Shown here: positions 17,048-25,356 of the stretch, in pieces
Layout of the letters: every line of letters begins with the position of its first letter
Numbering within the stretch: position 1 is the stretch's first letter
NCBI GenBank assembly: GCA_964496695.1
Contig: CAZCBE010000003.1
Span: 90,968 to 154,967 of the forward strand
Direction: 5' to 3'
DNA length: 64,000 nt
Source: SXTU01 sp964496695
GTDB lineage: Bacteria; Verrucomicrobiota; Verrucomicrobiia; Limisphaerales; SXTU01
Notes under the pieces: model-generated
What the model was told of the DNA's origin: nothing
What the model saw: the letters and a program-made list of their open reading frames with translations, nothing else
Databases searched by the model: none
Position numbers and translations under genes: made by a program

Positions 17048-17167
17048 GCGTCTGGAGTGCGGCGTGTTTCACCGCCGCTTTCGGTTGGGCGCACGGTGAT
17101 GGCTATGAGTTTGCCACCGTCCTGGCACGGGGAAAAGCGGTGCTGAAAGACACCGCACTCCAGACGC
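17048..17167. repeat. Long imperfect inverted repeat downstream of flgL
   Basis: Two 37-base arms (17048-17084 and 17131-17167) are inverted copies with only a few mismatches, centred on GTCTGGAGTGCGGYGT and TTTCA. They are separated by 46 bases. It could fold into a large hairpin in transcripts from either side. Nothing else is recognisable in 16946-17259. Confidence 0.75.
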
Positions 17168-17259
17168 TGGCGCGACTTCCAGCGCAGTGGGCTGGCGGAT
17201 GCAAGCGGGGCCCGATTCCATCGAGATCGCAAGGCAACTTTCACCGCCAATCCAACAGC

Positions 17260-18195
17260 TCAGCGGAGATAATCCAGCAGCGACATGTTCATGATGCTGC
17301 CGCCGGTTTGGAGCGCTGCCTGGTAGGCGTTCTGTGTTTCGCTCAGGCGCACGAGGGTTTGCGCCAGGTCCGCATCCGCCTCGCCGGAAATTAGCTTCTC
17401 CATGGAGAGAGCACGGGTGGCCGCGAGGTTGTCGGTGGCTTCCAAACGGGCCTGCACCGAGCCATTTTGCGCGATGTGGAAGAGAAAGTTGTCTTCATCC
17501 TGCTGCAAGGCCGGCAGGTCGGACCCATTCACGGAGGTCGCGTCACCAGCCTGCAGGTGATCTTGCAGCGAGATCAGGTGGTTGAAGAAGTCTGCGCCCG
17601 CGCCGCTGTCGGTGAAGAGTCCGCGCGGACCAGTGCCGCTGGTGTTGGCACCCACGGTCTGCGCCGACATGGTCATGCCCTCGGTGATCTCGGTCTCCGC
17701 CTGGCTGGTGTTGCCCTGATATGCCACCGCCGTGACTTGGCCGGTGCCGTTGGTGCTGACGGTGAACGCCGGCTGGTCTGTCTTGGTCCCGGCGAAGACA
17801 TAGTTCCCGCGGTGCTGGGTGTTCGCGAGCTGGGCCGCCTGCTGGATGAGCTGCGTCACCTCCGTCGCATAGTTGCGGAGGTCATCCGGTGACTTGGTGC
17901 CGTCGGCCAGCACGGCGATCTCGCCGGCGCGGTCGGAAATCTTTTTGAGCGCGGACATCGCGCTGTAGCTGACGGTGGCCTGCTCCTTGAGCGAAGCGAG
18001 ATTCTTGCGATGCTGCGCGACGGAGCGCGCCTCGGTCTGGAGGTCCAGCACCCGCTGCATCGCCCGCGGGTCGTCCTCCGCCTGGCTGATGCGCTGGCCG
18101 GTGGCGGCCTGCTCCTGCAAACGGTTCTGCCGATTCGTGATGCGGGCGAGCTGCCCCACGAGGCTCTGCGAAAACATGGTGCTGGTGACGCGCAT
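17260..18195 (-). CDS. flgL: Flagellar hook-associated protein FlgL (HAP3)
   Basis: 311 residues; forms the second junction layer between hook and filament outside the cell. The N-terminal flagellin-like helix (MRVTSTMFSQSLVGQLARITNRQNRLQEQAATGQRI, abridged here to its first and last parts MRVTSTMF and ATGQRI) and the RGNYVFAGTKTDQPAF segment are typical, as is the C-terminal RLSETQNAYQAALQTGGSI followed by LLDYLR. Length is normal for FlgL. It is the last gene of the superoperon, 2 bases after flgK, and is followed by the inverted repeat at 17048-17167. Confidence 0.93.
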   Translation of the reverse strand: MRVTSTMFSQSLVGQLARITNRQNRLQEQAATGQRISQAEDDPRAMQRVLDLQTEARSVAQHRKNLASLKEQATVSYSAMSALKKISDRAGEIAVLADGTKSPDDLRNYATEVTQLIQQAAQLANTQHRGNYVFAGTKTDQPAFTVSTNGTGQVTAVAYQGNTSQAETEITEGMTMSAQTVGANTSGTGPRGLFTDSGAGADFFNHLISLQDHLQAGDATSVNGSDLPALQQDEDNFLFHIAQNGSVQARLEATDNLAATRALSMEKLISGEADADLAQTLVRLSETQNAYQAALQTGGSIMNMSLLDYLR

Positions 18196-18197
18196 GG

Positions 18198-19619
18198 CTA
18201 ACGTTTCATGCTCAGGATCACGTCCAGCATTTCATCCACGGTCGTGATCAGTTTGGCCGAAGCGACATAGGCCTTCTGAAATTTCACCAGGTCGGTCATT
18301 TCCTCGTCGAGCGAGACGCCGCTGACCGACGCACGCTGCTGGGACAGCATGGCGGAGACGGCCTCCTGATCGCTGACTTGTTCGTTGGCGGTGGCGAGCG
18401 ACTCGCCCAATGCGGCGACGGTCTGGGAGTAGCTTTGCTGCAAGGTCTGATTGCCCAGGGCGGCGATCCGGGTGTCTGCCAGTTGGGCCAAGGCGAGGGC
18501 GGTTTGGTTGTCGCCGACGGCACCGGAAACGCCGGCGGCCTGGACCAGTGAGGGGTTCGCGAGCAGGGTGGGGTTCACGGCCATCGTGGCGGCTGTGCTG
18601 CCCGCAAAGAATGGCGCTCCGGAACTGCCTGTCAGGCTGAAGCCCGCACCATGCAGGGTGTTGACGGCGGTGATGAGCTGGGCGGCCTCGGCATTGAGAT
18701 TGGAGCGCAGATCGGCCAGCGCGCCGTCCCGCGCGTCAATGGAGCCTTGGATCGCTCCACTGGTCAGCGGCAGGGCCACGCCACCGGTCGTGGTGCGGAT
18801 GAGCAGCGCCCCGGTGCCGGGGTCGTAAGCCTGCAGCGTGTCGTTGACGGTCTTGCCCGTCACCATGGCCGTGCCGTTGATGGAGAGATTTACCGCGCCG
18901 GAAGTGTCTTCGGTTGCATCCACCCTTACGAGCTGCGCGAGGGTCTCGATTTTCTGCTGGCGCAAGTCACGGAGATCATTGGCCACGCCGCTGCCGCCGA
19001 CCTCGGCGTTCAGGATGTCATCATTCAGTGCCGCGATGGAGGCCAGCAGCTCATTGGCGGTGCCCACATGGTCCTGCACTTGCTGGTTCAGGAGGTCGTG
19101 AAGATCGCCGAGCCGCTGGTCGGTCGTCTGAAAACGGTTCGCGAGGGTCTGGGCTTTTTGCAGCAATACCTGCCGGTCGGCGATGGAAGTTGGGTTCGTC
19201 GCCACGCTTTGGAAGGCGTCGAACAGGTCTTGGAGGCCCTCCGCGAGGCCGCTTTGCACGCCGGCGGCCGCCGCACCTTCCGCGCCGCTGGCCTGCCGGT
19301 CAATGCTCTGGCCCAGTTCGGCCTGGGCGTATTGCAGCGCCTTTTGCTGGGCCGCCCAGTAGCCGTTCACGCTCGATTCCGTCGTGATGCGCTGGTCCAG
19401 CAGCGTGTCCCGGATCTGCTGGATCTGGGTGACCTGGGCGCCGGTGCCGACGGGGCCGAGGGGCGTGGGCAACGCGTTGTTCGTGCGGATCAGCACCCGT
19501 TGACGGGCATAGGCGGGATTGTTGACGTTGGCCAGGTTGTGGCCGGACGTCTCGATGCCCTGCTGCTGCGCCTGCAGCGAGCGCGTGGCCAGTCCGAGAG
19601 TGCCGAAGAGTCCGAGCAT
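18198..19619 (-). CDS. flgK: Flagellar hook-associated protein FlgK (HAP1)
   Basis: 473 residues; first hook-filament junction protein. N-terminal rod/hook signature: LFGTLGLATRSLQAQQQGI followed by TSGHNLANVNNPAYARQR. C-terminal region: EEMTDLVKFQKAYVASAKL then ITTVDEMLDVIL. The length lies within the FlgK range. It is located between flgN (its likely chaperone gene, 12 bases upstream) and flgL. There is no sign of a frameshift. High confidence from both terminal signatures and gene order. Confidence 0.95.
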   Translation of the reverse strand: MLGLFGTLGLATRSLQAQQQGIETSGHNLANVNNPAYARQRVLIRTNNALPTPLGPVGTGAQVTQIQQIRDTLLDQRITTESSVNGYWAAQQKALQYAQAELGQSIDRQASGAEGAAAAGVQSGLAEGLQDLFDAFQSVATNPTSIADRQVLLQKAQTLANRFQTTDQRLGDLHDLLNQQVQDHVGTANELLASIAALNDDILNAEVGGSGVANDLRDLRQQKIETLAQLVRVDATEDTSGAVNLSINGTAMVTGKTVNDTLQAYDPGTGALLIRTTTGGVALPLTSGAIQGSIDARDGALADLRSNLNAEAAQLITAVNTLHGAGFSLTGSSGAPFFAGSTAATMAVNPTLLANPSLVQAAGVSGAVGDNQTALALAQLADTRIAALGNQTLQQSYSQTVAALGESLATANEQVSDQEAVSAMLSQQRASVSGVSLDEEMTDLVKFQKAYVASAKLITTVDEMLDVILSMKR

Positions 19620-19631
19620 GGCTTGAGTCGG

Positions 19632-20129
19632 TTATCCCACCGCGTCGTAAAGCGTCCGTGCCGGCAGCATGGCCGGGGCCATCACGCCGGCATGGCCGTA
19701 GGTGAGGGGCCGCGATTGCGGCACGAGCGAGCCGATCAGGCTCTGCATCAGCTCCACCGAGCGGCTGAGGAGAAAGTGATTTTGCCGCGCGCGGTGCTGC
19801 ACGCGGCGGAGGAGGTCGTTGTTTTCCTCCACCAAAGCCAGCACCAGCGGGCGGACCGGCGGCGGGAGATGCGGCAGAAGCTCCGTGAACGGCGTCTCGT
19901 CGCGCAGGCCGAAGGAACGCGCCACGACGGTGCGGCAATCCTCGCGGTGGCGGCGCGCGCCCTGGATCACGGTGCCGTGCTCCTGGATGTGCAGGACGGT
20001 GGCGGTGAGTTCGTCGGCGACGCGCGCGCAGACCTGTTCCTGCTGCTGGTCCAGGAGCGCGAGCATCTCGCCGTATTGCTGCAGCTCGTCGCGCAGCGCC
20101 TCAATGAGTCGTTGGAGTGCGTCAGTCAT
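19632..20129 (-). CDS. flgN: FlgN-type export chaperone
   Basis: 165 residues, almost entirely helical, with an N-terminal LQRLIEALRDELQQYGEML and a central LALVEENNDLLRRVQHRARQ, as expected for FlgN, the cytosolic chaperone of FlgK and FlgL. Sequence similarity in this family is weak, so the call rests on size, helix content and position between flgJ and flgK. The start overlaps the end of flgJ by 8 bases. Confidence 0.8.
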   Translation of the reverse strand: MTDALQRLIEALRDELQQYGEMLALLDQQQEQVCARVADELTATVLHIQEHGTVIQGARRHREDCRTVVARSFGLRDETPFTELLPHLPPPVRPLVLALVEENNDLLRRVQHRARQNHFLLSRSVELMQSLIGSLVPQSRPLTYGHAGVMAPAMLPARTLYDAVG

Positions 20130-20469
20130 GGCCGATGGGTGCGGAAAGTTTGGGAGCGGAGGAAAGCTGGCGGGAAAGGTCGCGGCTCAGGCTGCTGGCC
20201 AGGCCCATCCCGCCGGAACGGGTGAGGCTGTCGGCCATCTGGTTCACGATCAAATCCTGATAGATGCCCGAATGGGCCGATGGGGCGTTGAACTCGGTCT
20301 TGATGACCGGTTTCATCGCTTCACCCAGAATCTGGCGCACCAGGATGGCCTCGAACTGGCGACCGGCCTCGGCGACCTTCTGCGCTTCGGAGAGCTGCTT
20401 GCTGTCGGCCAGCCGGTCCAACGGCAGGTTCGCCGGGGCTGAGCGGGATTGGAGGGTGGCGAGTTCCAT
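20122..20469 (-). CDS. flgJ: Rod-binding protein FlgJ (short form)
   Basis: 115 residues with the rod-binding domain only: KVAEAGRQFEAILVRQILGE, then SGIYQDLIVNQMADSLTRSGG. The C-terminal peptidoglycan hydrolase domain of enteric FlgJ is absent, as in many non-proteobacterial and alphaproteobacterial flagella, so wall clearance must come from another enzyme. It lies 1 base after flgI and overlaps flgN. Confidence 0.9.
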   Translation of the reverse strand: MELATLQSRSAPANLPLDRLADSKQLSEAQKVAEAGRQFEAILVRQILGEAMKPVIKTEFNAPSAHSGIYQDLIVNQMADSLTRSGGMGLASSLSRDLSRQLSSAPKLSAPIGHD

Positions 20470-20470
20470 T

Positions 20471-21679
20471 TTAGCGGATAAGGAGTTCGGCCTGGAGCGC
20501 GCCGGCCTGCTTCATGGCCTGGAAGATGGCCATCATGTCGCGGGGGGTGACACCCAGGGCGTTGAGCGCGCTGGCGACCTTTTCTACGGTGGGCAGGTCG
20601 GGAAGCGTGACCAGGCCAGTCTTGGTTTCACTCACGTTGGTCTCGGTGTTTTGCGTGGTCTGGGTGGTGCCCGTCTGCGAGAACGGCGCGGGCTGAGACA
20701 CGTTCTGGGTCGAGGCCACGTTGATCGTGAGATTGCCGTGCGAGACGGCGCAGTTCGCGATCCGGATGCGTGCATTGGCGACGATCGTGCCGGTGCGCTC
20801 GTTGATGACAATGCGCGCGGGCATGTCCGGTGTGACCTCGATGATTTCCAACCGGGCGATGAAATCCACTGGGACACCTTCAGCACCGCGTGGCATGGCG
20901 ACGCGCACGGTGCCCATGTCCAAGGCCCGGGCGGAGTTGGTAAACTTCTCGTTGATGGCGGCGGCCACGCGTGCGGCGGAAGTGAAGTCCGCCTGACGCA
21001 GGAGCAGGTCAATCTGGTTGTCGCGCACGATGGTCGAGGGGATCTCACGCTCTACCAAGGCGCCGCCGATGATTTGCGCAACGGTCGGGTGGTTCTTCTG
21101 CACCGTCGCACCACCGGCCCCACCGGCCCCACCGATGAAGCCGCCGACGGACAGCGGGCCTTGGGCGACGGCATACACCTTGCCATCCGCGCCGGTGAGC
21201 GGCGTCTGGAGCAGCACGCCACCTTGGAGAGTCTTGGCGTCGCCCATGGAGGAGACGTTCACGTCAATCCGCGAGCCCGGCTTGGCATAGGCGGAGATGT
21301 CCGCAGTGAGCATGACGACCGCGACGTTCTTGGAGGAGAGCGTTGCCGCCGGCACCGTGATGCCAAAGCGCTGGAGCATGTTGGCCACGGCCTGCCGCGT
21401 GTAGATGGGGTCCTTGTCGCCGTCGCCAGCGATGCCGGTGACGAGGCCGAAGCCGGTGAGCTGGTTATCCCGCGCCCCGGCAATCATGGCGATGTCCTTG
21501 ATGCGGGTGGCGGCAAGCGAGGAAATCGGGAGCGAGAGAACAATCGCCAGCATCAGGGCGAGCGTGGCTGGCGTGTTCCGTGTTGCGTGTTGCGTGGAGC
21601 AGTTCGGGCGCGTCCGGACGAAGTCACGCAACACGCAACACGCAACACGCAGCAGCCTACGCAGAGAGCGGTCCGGCAT
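20471..21679 (-). CDS. flgI: Flagellar P-ring protein FlgI
   Basis: Periplasmic P-ring subunit. Mature sequence from about TRIKDIAMIAGARDNQLTGF; then GLVTGIAGDGDKD, RQAVANMLQRFGI, NVSSMGDAKTLQGGVLLQTPL and the C-terminal VEKVASALNALGVTPRDM. The signal-peptide core LALMLAIVLSLPISSLAA is clear, but the segment before it is encoded by an inverted repeat (21571-21650). The start is therefore uncertain: the ATG at 21679 gives an odd long leader, while the ATG at 21553 gives a short leader MLAIVLSLP. I list 21679 because it lies just past the flgH stop. FlgI with FlgH indicates an outer membrane. Confidence 0.93.
   Translation of the reverse strand: MPDRSLRRLLRVACCVLRDFVRTRPNCSTQHATRNTPATLALMLAIVLSLPISSLAATRIKDIAMIAGARDNQLTGFGLVTGIAGDGDKDPIYTRQAVANMLQRFGITVPAATLSSKNVAVVMLTADISAYAKPGSRIDVNVSSMGDAKTLQGGVLLQTPLTGADGKVYAVAQGPLSVGGFIGGAGGAGGATVQKNHPTVAQIIGGALVEREIPSTIVRDNQIDLLLRQADFTSAARVAAAINEKFTNSARALDMGTVRVAMPRGAEGVPVDFIARLEIIEVTPDMPARIVINERTGTIVANARIRIANCAVSHGNLTINVASTQNVSQPAPFSQTGTTQTTQNTETNVSETKTGLVTLPDLPTVEKVASALNALGVTPRDMMAIFQAMKQAGALQAELLIR
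21571..21650. repeat. Inverted repeat (CGTGTTGCGTGTTGCGTG family) in the flgI leader
   Basis: The arm at 21571-21596 (GCGTGTTCCGTGTTGCGTGT...) is the inverted copy of the arm at 21625-21650 (CACGCAACACGCAACACGCA...). The loop contains a second small palindrome, TTCGGGCGCGTCCGGACGAA. It sits exactly before the FlgI signal-peptide core. Confidence 0.85.
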
Positions 21680-21711
21680 AACTTGATGGCGTTCGCAATG
21701 CATGGGGCTCC

Positions 21712-22527
21712 TCAAAACGGCGTGACCTTCTCCCAAATCTTCGTGAACCAGCCGCGCTTCTGGGAGTCGGAGACCGCGCCCTTGCCGATGATCTTGATGG
21801 TGGCATCGGCGACGTTGTAGCTGAACACGGTGTTGTTTGCCTGCACGTCGTCAGCGCGCACGGTGCCGCGCAAGATGATGTCCTGGTTCTCGCCGGAGTA
21901 GGAAGTGTGGCGCGTGCCCTCAACGACGAGGTTCTTGTTTGGCAGCACGTCAATCACCCGCACGGCGACCCGGGCGGTGATGGTCTCGCTGTTGGCGATC
22001 TGGCCGCCGCCCTCGAAGCTGTTTTTGTTGTCGAACTTGAGCGCGGGATACTTGCCACCCTTGGTCAGCAGGCCCGAGGCGGTGGGGCCGTAGAGGAAGG
22101 AGGAGATGCTCGTGTCGGTGGCACTGTTCTTTGCCGTCTTCGTGCTCGTGCTCTTGGAGTTGCTGGTGTTTTCCGCGACCACGATGGTGACGATGTCGCC
22201 GACGGCTATGGCCTTCTTGTCGGAGAGCATCGTGGGGCCGGCGTCGTCCTTCCAGAGCGAGTCAGCGTGCAGAGGAGCAGCGAGGCTGGCGAGGAGGGCA
22301 AGCGCGAGCGTGGCGCGTGCGGCGGTCTGCTTAAGCCGGTGGCTGGCGGTGGACGGAATGCTCTGGGCGAGGGCGGAACCCTGCGCGGCACGGGTGGCCT
22401 TGACGCGGGCGGGGCTGGCCAGGACTTCACCGAACGCGAGCCACTCCGCGAGGCCGGGGGGCATCTCGGGGCGGACTTCGCCGGGGGCGAGGAGGGGGCT
22501 AGAGCTGGACAAGGATGGTGCTTTCAT
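21712..22527 (-). CDS. flgH: Flagellar L-ring protein FlgH
   Basis: 271 residues; outer-membrane L-ring subunit. Family motifs: SLWKDDAGPTMLSDKKAIAV then GDIVTIVV, GGQIANSETITARVAVRVID, NLVVEGTRHTSYSGENQDI and LRGTVRADDV. The export core ALALLASLAAPLHADS is followed by Ala-Asp instead of a lipobox Cys, so it does not look like the usual FlgH lipoprotein. The ATG at 22527 overlaps the flgA end by 29 bases and gives a long (about 70 residue) N-terminal stretch before the signal core, so the true start may be further in. Next gene: flgI. Confidence 0.92.
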   Translation of the reverse strand: MKAPSLSSSSPLLAPGEVRPEMPPGLAEWLAFGEVLASPARVKATRAAQGSALAQSIPSTASHRLKQTAARATLALALLASLAAPLHADSLWKDDAGPTMLSDKKAIAVGDIVTIVVAENTSNSKSTSTKTAKNSATDTSISSFLYGPTASGLLTKGGKYPALKFDNKNSFEGGGQIANSETITARVAVRVIDVLPNKNLVVEGTRHTSYSGENQDIILRGTVRADDVQANNTVFSYNVADATIKIIGKGAVSDSQKRGWFTKIWEKVTPF

Positions 22528-23446
22528 TTTGAACCTTTCCCCGGAATTCCCGGCGAGATTGTGGATTGCGGACGCGCACGAACTGGCCGGGCAGGCCGTC
22601 TTCGAGCACCTCCACCTTGGTGGAAATTTGCAGCGCGCCGTCTTGGACGAGGGCTTCCAAGGTCTGGCCGCGAAAGACCAGCGGGCGCACGCGGAACGCG
22701 CGGGGATTGAGCGGCACGCCGGCCGAGACATTCTCGACCAGCTCCAAGGCCGTTTCGACGCGAGGCAGGGTGTCCAGTGCTTCGCGGGACAGCAGGAGGT
22801 CGCGGCGTTCACGCACCAGGTCGGCCTCGGTGAGCAGTTGGCCGCGCTTCAAGGGGGTGACGGTCACGAGCACCTCGCGCCAGACCCGGGCCTGGGTGAC
22901 TGCCGACCAGGTGCCGAAGGTTTCGTGCGACCCGCGCAGCTCAAAGCGCAGGATCATGTTCGCCCCGACGCCGCTGGTGGGCAGGTCCAGCAGCTTCAGC
23001 GTGAAGGATTCGTCAGGAATCGTGACCGGGGTCCACGGGCGGTTGAAGGCCAGTTCCAGCTCGCCACGCTGGCGGACGTGCTCGCGTTGCAGCACGGCGG
23101 AGAGCAGTTCCTTCACCTCTGATTCGCCCAGTTGCCGCGTGCGCCGGGTGACGCGGATCTGCGCCGAGCCAGTCCAGTTTGTGGTGACCAGCTCCGGGGC
23201 GGACTTTTGCAGCAGCGCGGTGACCTGGTCGCGGGAGAGGACCAGGGATTGGCCGATGGCGGGTGCGTCCGCGATGCGCAAATGGGGCAGGGGTGCCTTG
23301 GCGTCATCGGTCGAGAGAAGCTGCTCCAGGAACACGCCGTCGCCGGTGACGGAGGCGCCGGGGAGGAGGGAGAGGGTGGCGGCAATTGCAGGTGTGCAAG
23401 TGATCAGGAGACCCACCAGCAACGCCCAGCGCCGCGGACCAAACAC
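22499..23446 (-). CDS. flgA: Flagellar P-ring assembly chaperone FlgA
   Basis: Periplasmic SAF-domain protein that assists P-ring assembly. SAF region: VTVTPLKRGQLLTEADLVRE, then VSAGVPLNPRAFRVRPLVFR and a C-terminal KVEVLEDGLPGQFVRVRNPQ. The listed start is a GTG at 23446 preceded by AGAAGGA at 10 bases; it places the signal core RRWALLVGLLITCTPAIAA at the N-terminus. The frame stays open to an ATG at 23677 that overlaps the flgG stop (TGATG), but the intervening 77 codons are a palindromic repeat element (23468-23609) and read like non-protein sequence. The element probably inserted between the ancestral coupled start and the signal peptide. Confidence 0.88.
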   Translation of the reverse strand: MFGPRRWALLVGLLITCTPAIAATLSLLPGASVTGDGVFLEQLLSTDDAKAPLPHLRIADAPAIGQSLVLSRDQVTALLQKSAPELVTTNWTGSAQIRVTRRTRQLGESEVKELLSAVLQREHVRQRGELELAFNRPWTPVTIPDESFTLKLLDLPTSGVGANMILRFELRGSHETFGTWSAVTQARVWREVLVTVTPLKRGQLLTEADLVRERRDLLLSREALDTLPRVETALELVENVSAGVPLNPRAFRVRPLVFRGQTLEALVQDGALQISTKVEVLEDGLPGQFVRVRNPQSRREFRGKVQNESTILVQL

Positions 23447-23467
23447 GCACCAGCATTCCTTCTCATT

Positions 23468-23609
23468 GGCACCCGGCTTCAGCCGGGTGAACGAGGGGAT
23501 GAACAGGCCAAACCGTTTCAACGGTTTGGCCGGTCGGCCTGCCTGAGGCAAACCGGTGAAACGGTTTGCCCCCATCAGGCACGCCAACACCCGGCTGAAG
23601 CCGGGTGCC
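23468..23609. repeat. Compound palindromic element, copy 1 (flgG|flgA)
   Basis: Four nested palindromes: CACCCGGCTTCAGCCGGGTG (23470-23489), GGCCAAACCGTTTCAACGG... (23506-23531), GGCAAACCGGTGAAACGG... (23547-23570) and CACCCGGCTGAAGCCGGGTG (23588-23607). The two outer units are inverted copies of each other. The same four-part architecture recurs at 34428-34577. Confidence 0.9.
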
Positions 23610-23676
23610 AACGAGAGCGGTCCGGCGCTGGCCCGGAAGCTGGCCATCCTCAAGTCGAATTTAGCGGCGAGGTTCA

Positions 23677-24459
23677 TCAGCGGCGGAGGTTGTTGGACAT
23701 CTGCATCATTTCGTCGGCGGCCTGAACGGCCTTGGAGTTAATTTCGTAGGCCCGCTGGGCGATGATGAGGTTTACCATCTCCTCAACCACCTTGACGTTG
23801 GACAGTTCGAGATAGCCCTGCTGCAGCGTGCCGAAACCGTTCTCCCCCGGGTTGCCGCTTTCGGCGGTGCCCGAGGCGGTGGTCTCGCGGTAGAGATTGC
23901 GTCCGAGAGCTTCGAGGCCAGAGGGGTTGTTAAAGCGGACGAGCTGCACCTTGAAGGTCTGTTTGCCGCTGCTGCCGGTGGTGGTGACTTCGCCGTTGGC
24001 GGAGATGTTGATGGCCGTGGTGCCGGTCTGCACCGGCTGCCAGCCGCCCTGCACGACGAGGCCATCACTGGTCACGATGCGGCCGTCTGAAGCGGTCTTC
24101 AGCGCGCCGTCCCGAGTGTAGGCGCGGGTGCCGTCGGGGAGCTGGACCTCGTAAAAGCCGTCGCCTTGGATGGCTACGTCGAGCCGTTCGCCGGTGGCGG
24201 AGAGTTCGCCGGTCGTGAAGATCTTCGAGGTGGCGACCACACGCGAACCGTGGCCGACCTGCAGGCCCGTGGGCACCTGGTTGCCCGCGCCAGACTCTGC
24301 GCCAGCGTTGCGCACGTTCTGGTAGAGGAGGTCCTGGAACTCGATCTTGGTCTTCTTGTAGCCCGAGGTGTTGACGTTCGCTAGGTTGTTGGCGATGACG
24401 TCGAGGTTCACCTGCTGGGACTGCATCCCAGAGGACGACGAGTAAAGGGCGCGCATCAT
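23677..24459 (-). CDS. flgG: Distal rod protein FlgG
   Basis: 260 residues, the normal FlgG length. N-terminus MMRALYSSSSGMQSQQVNLD with VIANNLANVNTSGYKKTKIE; middle GDGFYEVQLPDGTRAYTRDG; C-terminus GYLELSNVKVVEEMVNLIIA then QRAYEINSKAVQAADEMMQ. All are diagnostic for FlgG. It follows flgF by 3 bases and its stop overlaps a potential flgA ATG. Assembles the periplasmic distal rod. Confidence 0.97.
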   Translation of the reverse strand: MMRALYSSSSGMQSQQVNLDVIANNLANVNTSGYKKTKIEFQDLLYQNVRNAGAESGAGNQVPTGLQVGHGSRVVATSKIFTTGELSATGERLDVAIQGDGFYEVQLPDGTRAYTRDGALKTASDGRIVTSDGLVVQGGWQPVQTGTTAINISANGEVTTTGSSGKQTFKVQLVRFNNPSGLEALGRNLYRETTASGTAESGNPGENGFGTLQQGYLELSNVKVVEEMVNLIIAQRAYEINSKAVQAADEMMQMSNNLRR

Positions 24460-24462
24460 AGG

Positions 24463-25212
24463 TTAGGTCCCAGCGAGTTCGGAGATGGACTTGCCCATGC
24501 GCTCGTCCTGGAGCTGGACGAGCTTGTGGTTGGCCTCGAAGTGGCGCATGGCGGTGATCATGTTCGCCATCTCGGCGACGGAGGAGGTGTTGCCGGCCTC
24601 GAGGAAGCCCTGGCGAATGGTGGCGCGGGTGGAGTCAGTCGGCTGTAGCTTGGGGTCAAACGCGCCAAATGTGCCGCCGCCCATTGGAGTGAGGAGCTGC
24701 GGGGTGCTGAACTCGACCACTTTCAACCGGCCTTTGCGCGCCGCGCCCTGGCTGATGTCGCCGTTGGGCGCGATACTGATGGGATTCGGGTCCCGGGGAT
24801 CAAGCTGGATGGTGCCGCTGCTGCCCATAACGGGCAGGCCGCTCTTGGTGACAAGCTGGCCCTGGCCGTCCACATGGAACTCACCGTCGCGGGTGTAGCC
24901 GGTCGTGCCGTTGGGAAGCTGCACTTCAAAGAAACCCGGACCGTCAATGGCCGTGTCCGTCTTCACGCCGGTGAGCTTCATCTCGCCGTTGGTGAAGTTC
25001 GTGAAGCCGTTCATGCGCGGCAGGCTGTAGGGCACCGCCTGGGTGCCATTGCCGCCGCGCGCGGACATCAACCCGGCCTCGACGGCCGAATACGAGATGT
25101 CCTGCTTCTTGAAGCCGGGGACGGAACTGGCGGAGATGTTCTCCGCGATCAACTCCTGCCAGCGGCTGCTCGCGTTCATCGCAGCCGCGGCCTGGAAAAG
25201 ACTAACGTTCAT
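24463..25212 (-). CDS. flgF: Proximal rod protein FlgF
   Basis: About 249 residues from the ATG at 25212 (MNVSLFQAAAAMNASSRWQE), which aligns with the usual FlgF/FlgG start; the frame extends 46 codons further but without family resemblance. Motifs: ENISASSVPGFKKQDI, GPGFFEVQLPNGTTGYTRDG and the C-terminal SVAEMANMITAMRHFEANHK. FlgF is assigned rather than FlgG because the gene immediately downstream is the better FlgG. A possible sigma54 element sits 15 bases before the ATG. Confidence 0.88.
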   Translation of the reverse strand: MNVSLFQAAAAMNASSRWQELIAENISASSVPGFKKQDISYSAVEAGLMSARGGNGTQAVPYSLPRMNGFTNFTNGEMKLTGVKTDTAIDGPGFFEVQLPNGTTGYTRDGEFHVDGQGQLVTKSGLPVMGSSGTIQLDPRDPNPISIAPNGDISQGAARKGRLKVVEFSTPQLLTPMGGGTFGAFDPKLQPTDSTRATIRQGFLEAGNTSSVAEMANMITAMRHFEANHKLVQLQDERMGKSISELAGT

Positions 25213-25226
25213 CGGGACGTTGCTGA

Positions 25227-25241
25227 GCAGTGGATGTGCCA
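25227..25241 (-). promoter_or_regulatory. Possible sigma54 element before flgF
   Basis: The minus strand reads TGGCAC-ATCCA-CTGC, the same form as the fliW element. The predicted transcription start would lie only about 3 bases before the flgF ATG, which is unusually tight; this keeps confidence low. Confidence 0.35.
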
Positions 25242-25356
25242 GCGGGCGAAATTGCGTGTTTGCTTGGAAAAACGCAGTGTTTGGTCGGGGACTGACCGGC
25301 AGTTCATTCCGGTTGCAGGAAGGGGAAGCAGGTTTTGCCGCGTGTTTCACTTGGTT

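Noticed and set aside
17116..17136. TGGCAC on the plus strand (17124) as a sigma54 -24 box
   Set aside because: The -12 position reads AAGC rather than YTGC, and no plus-strand gene follows.
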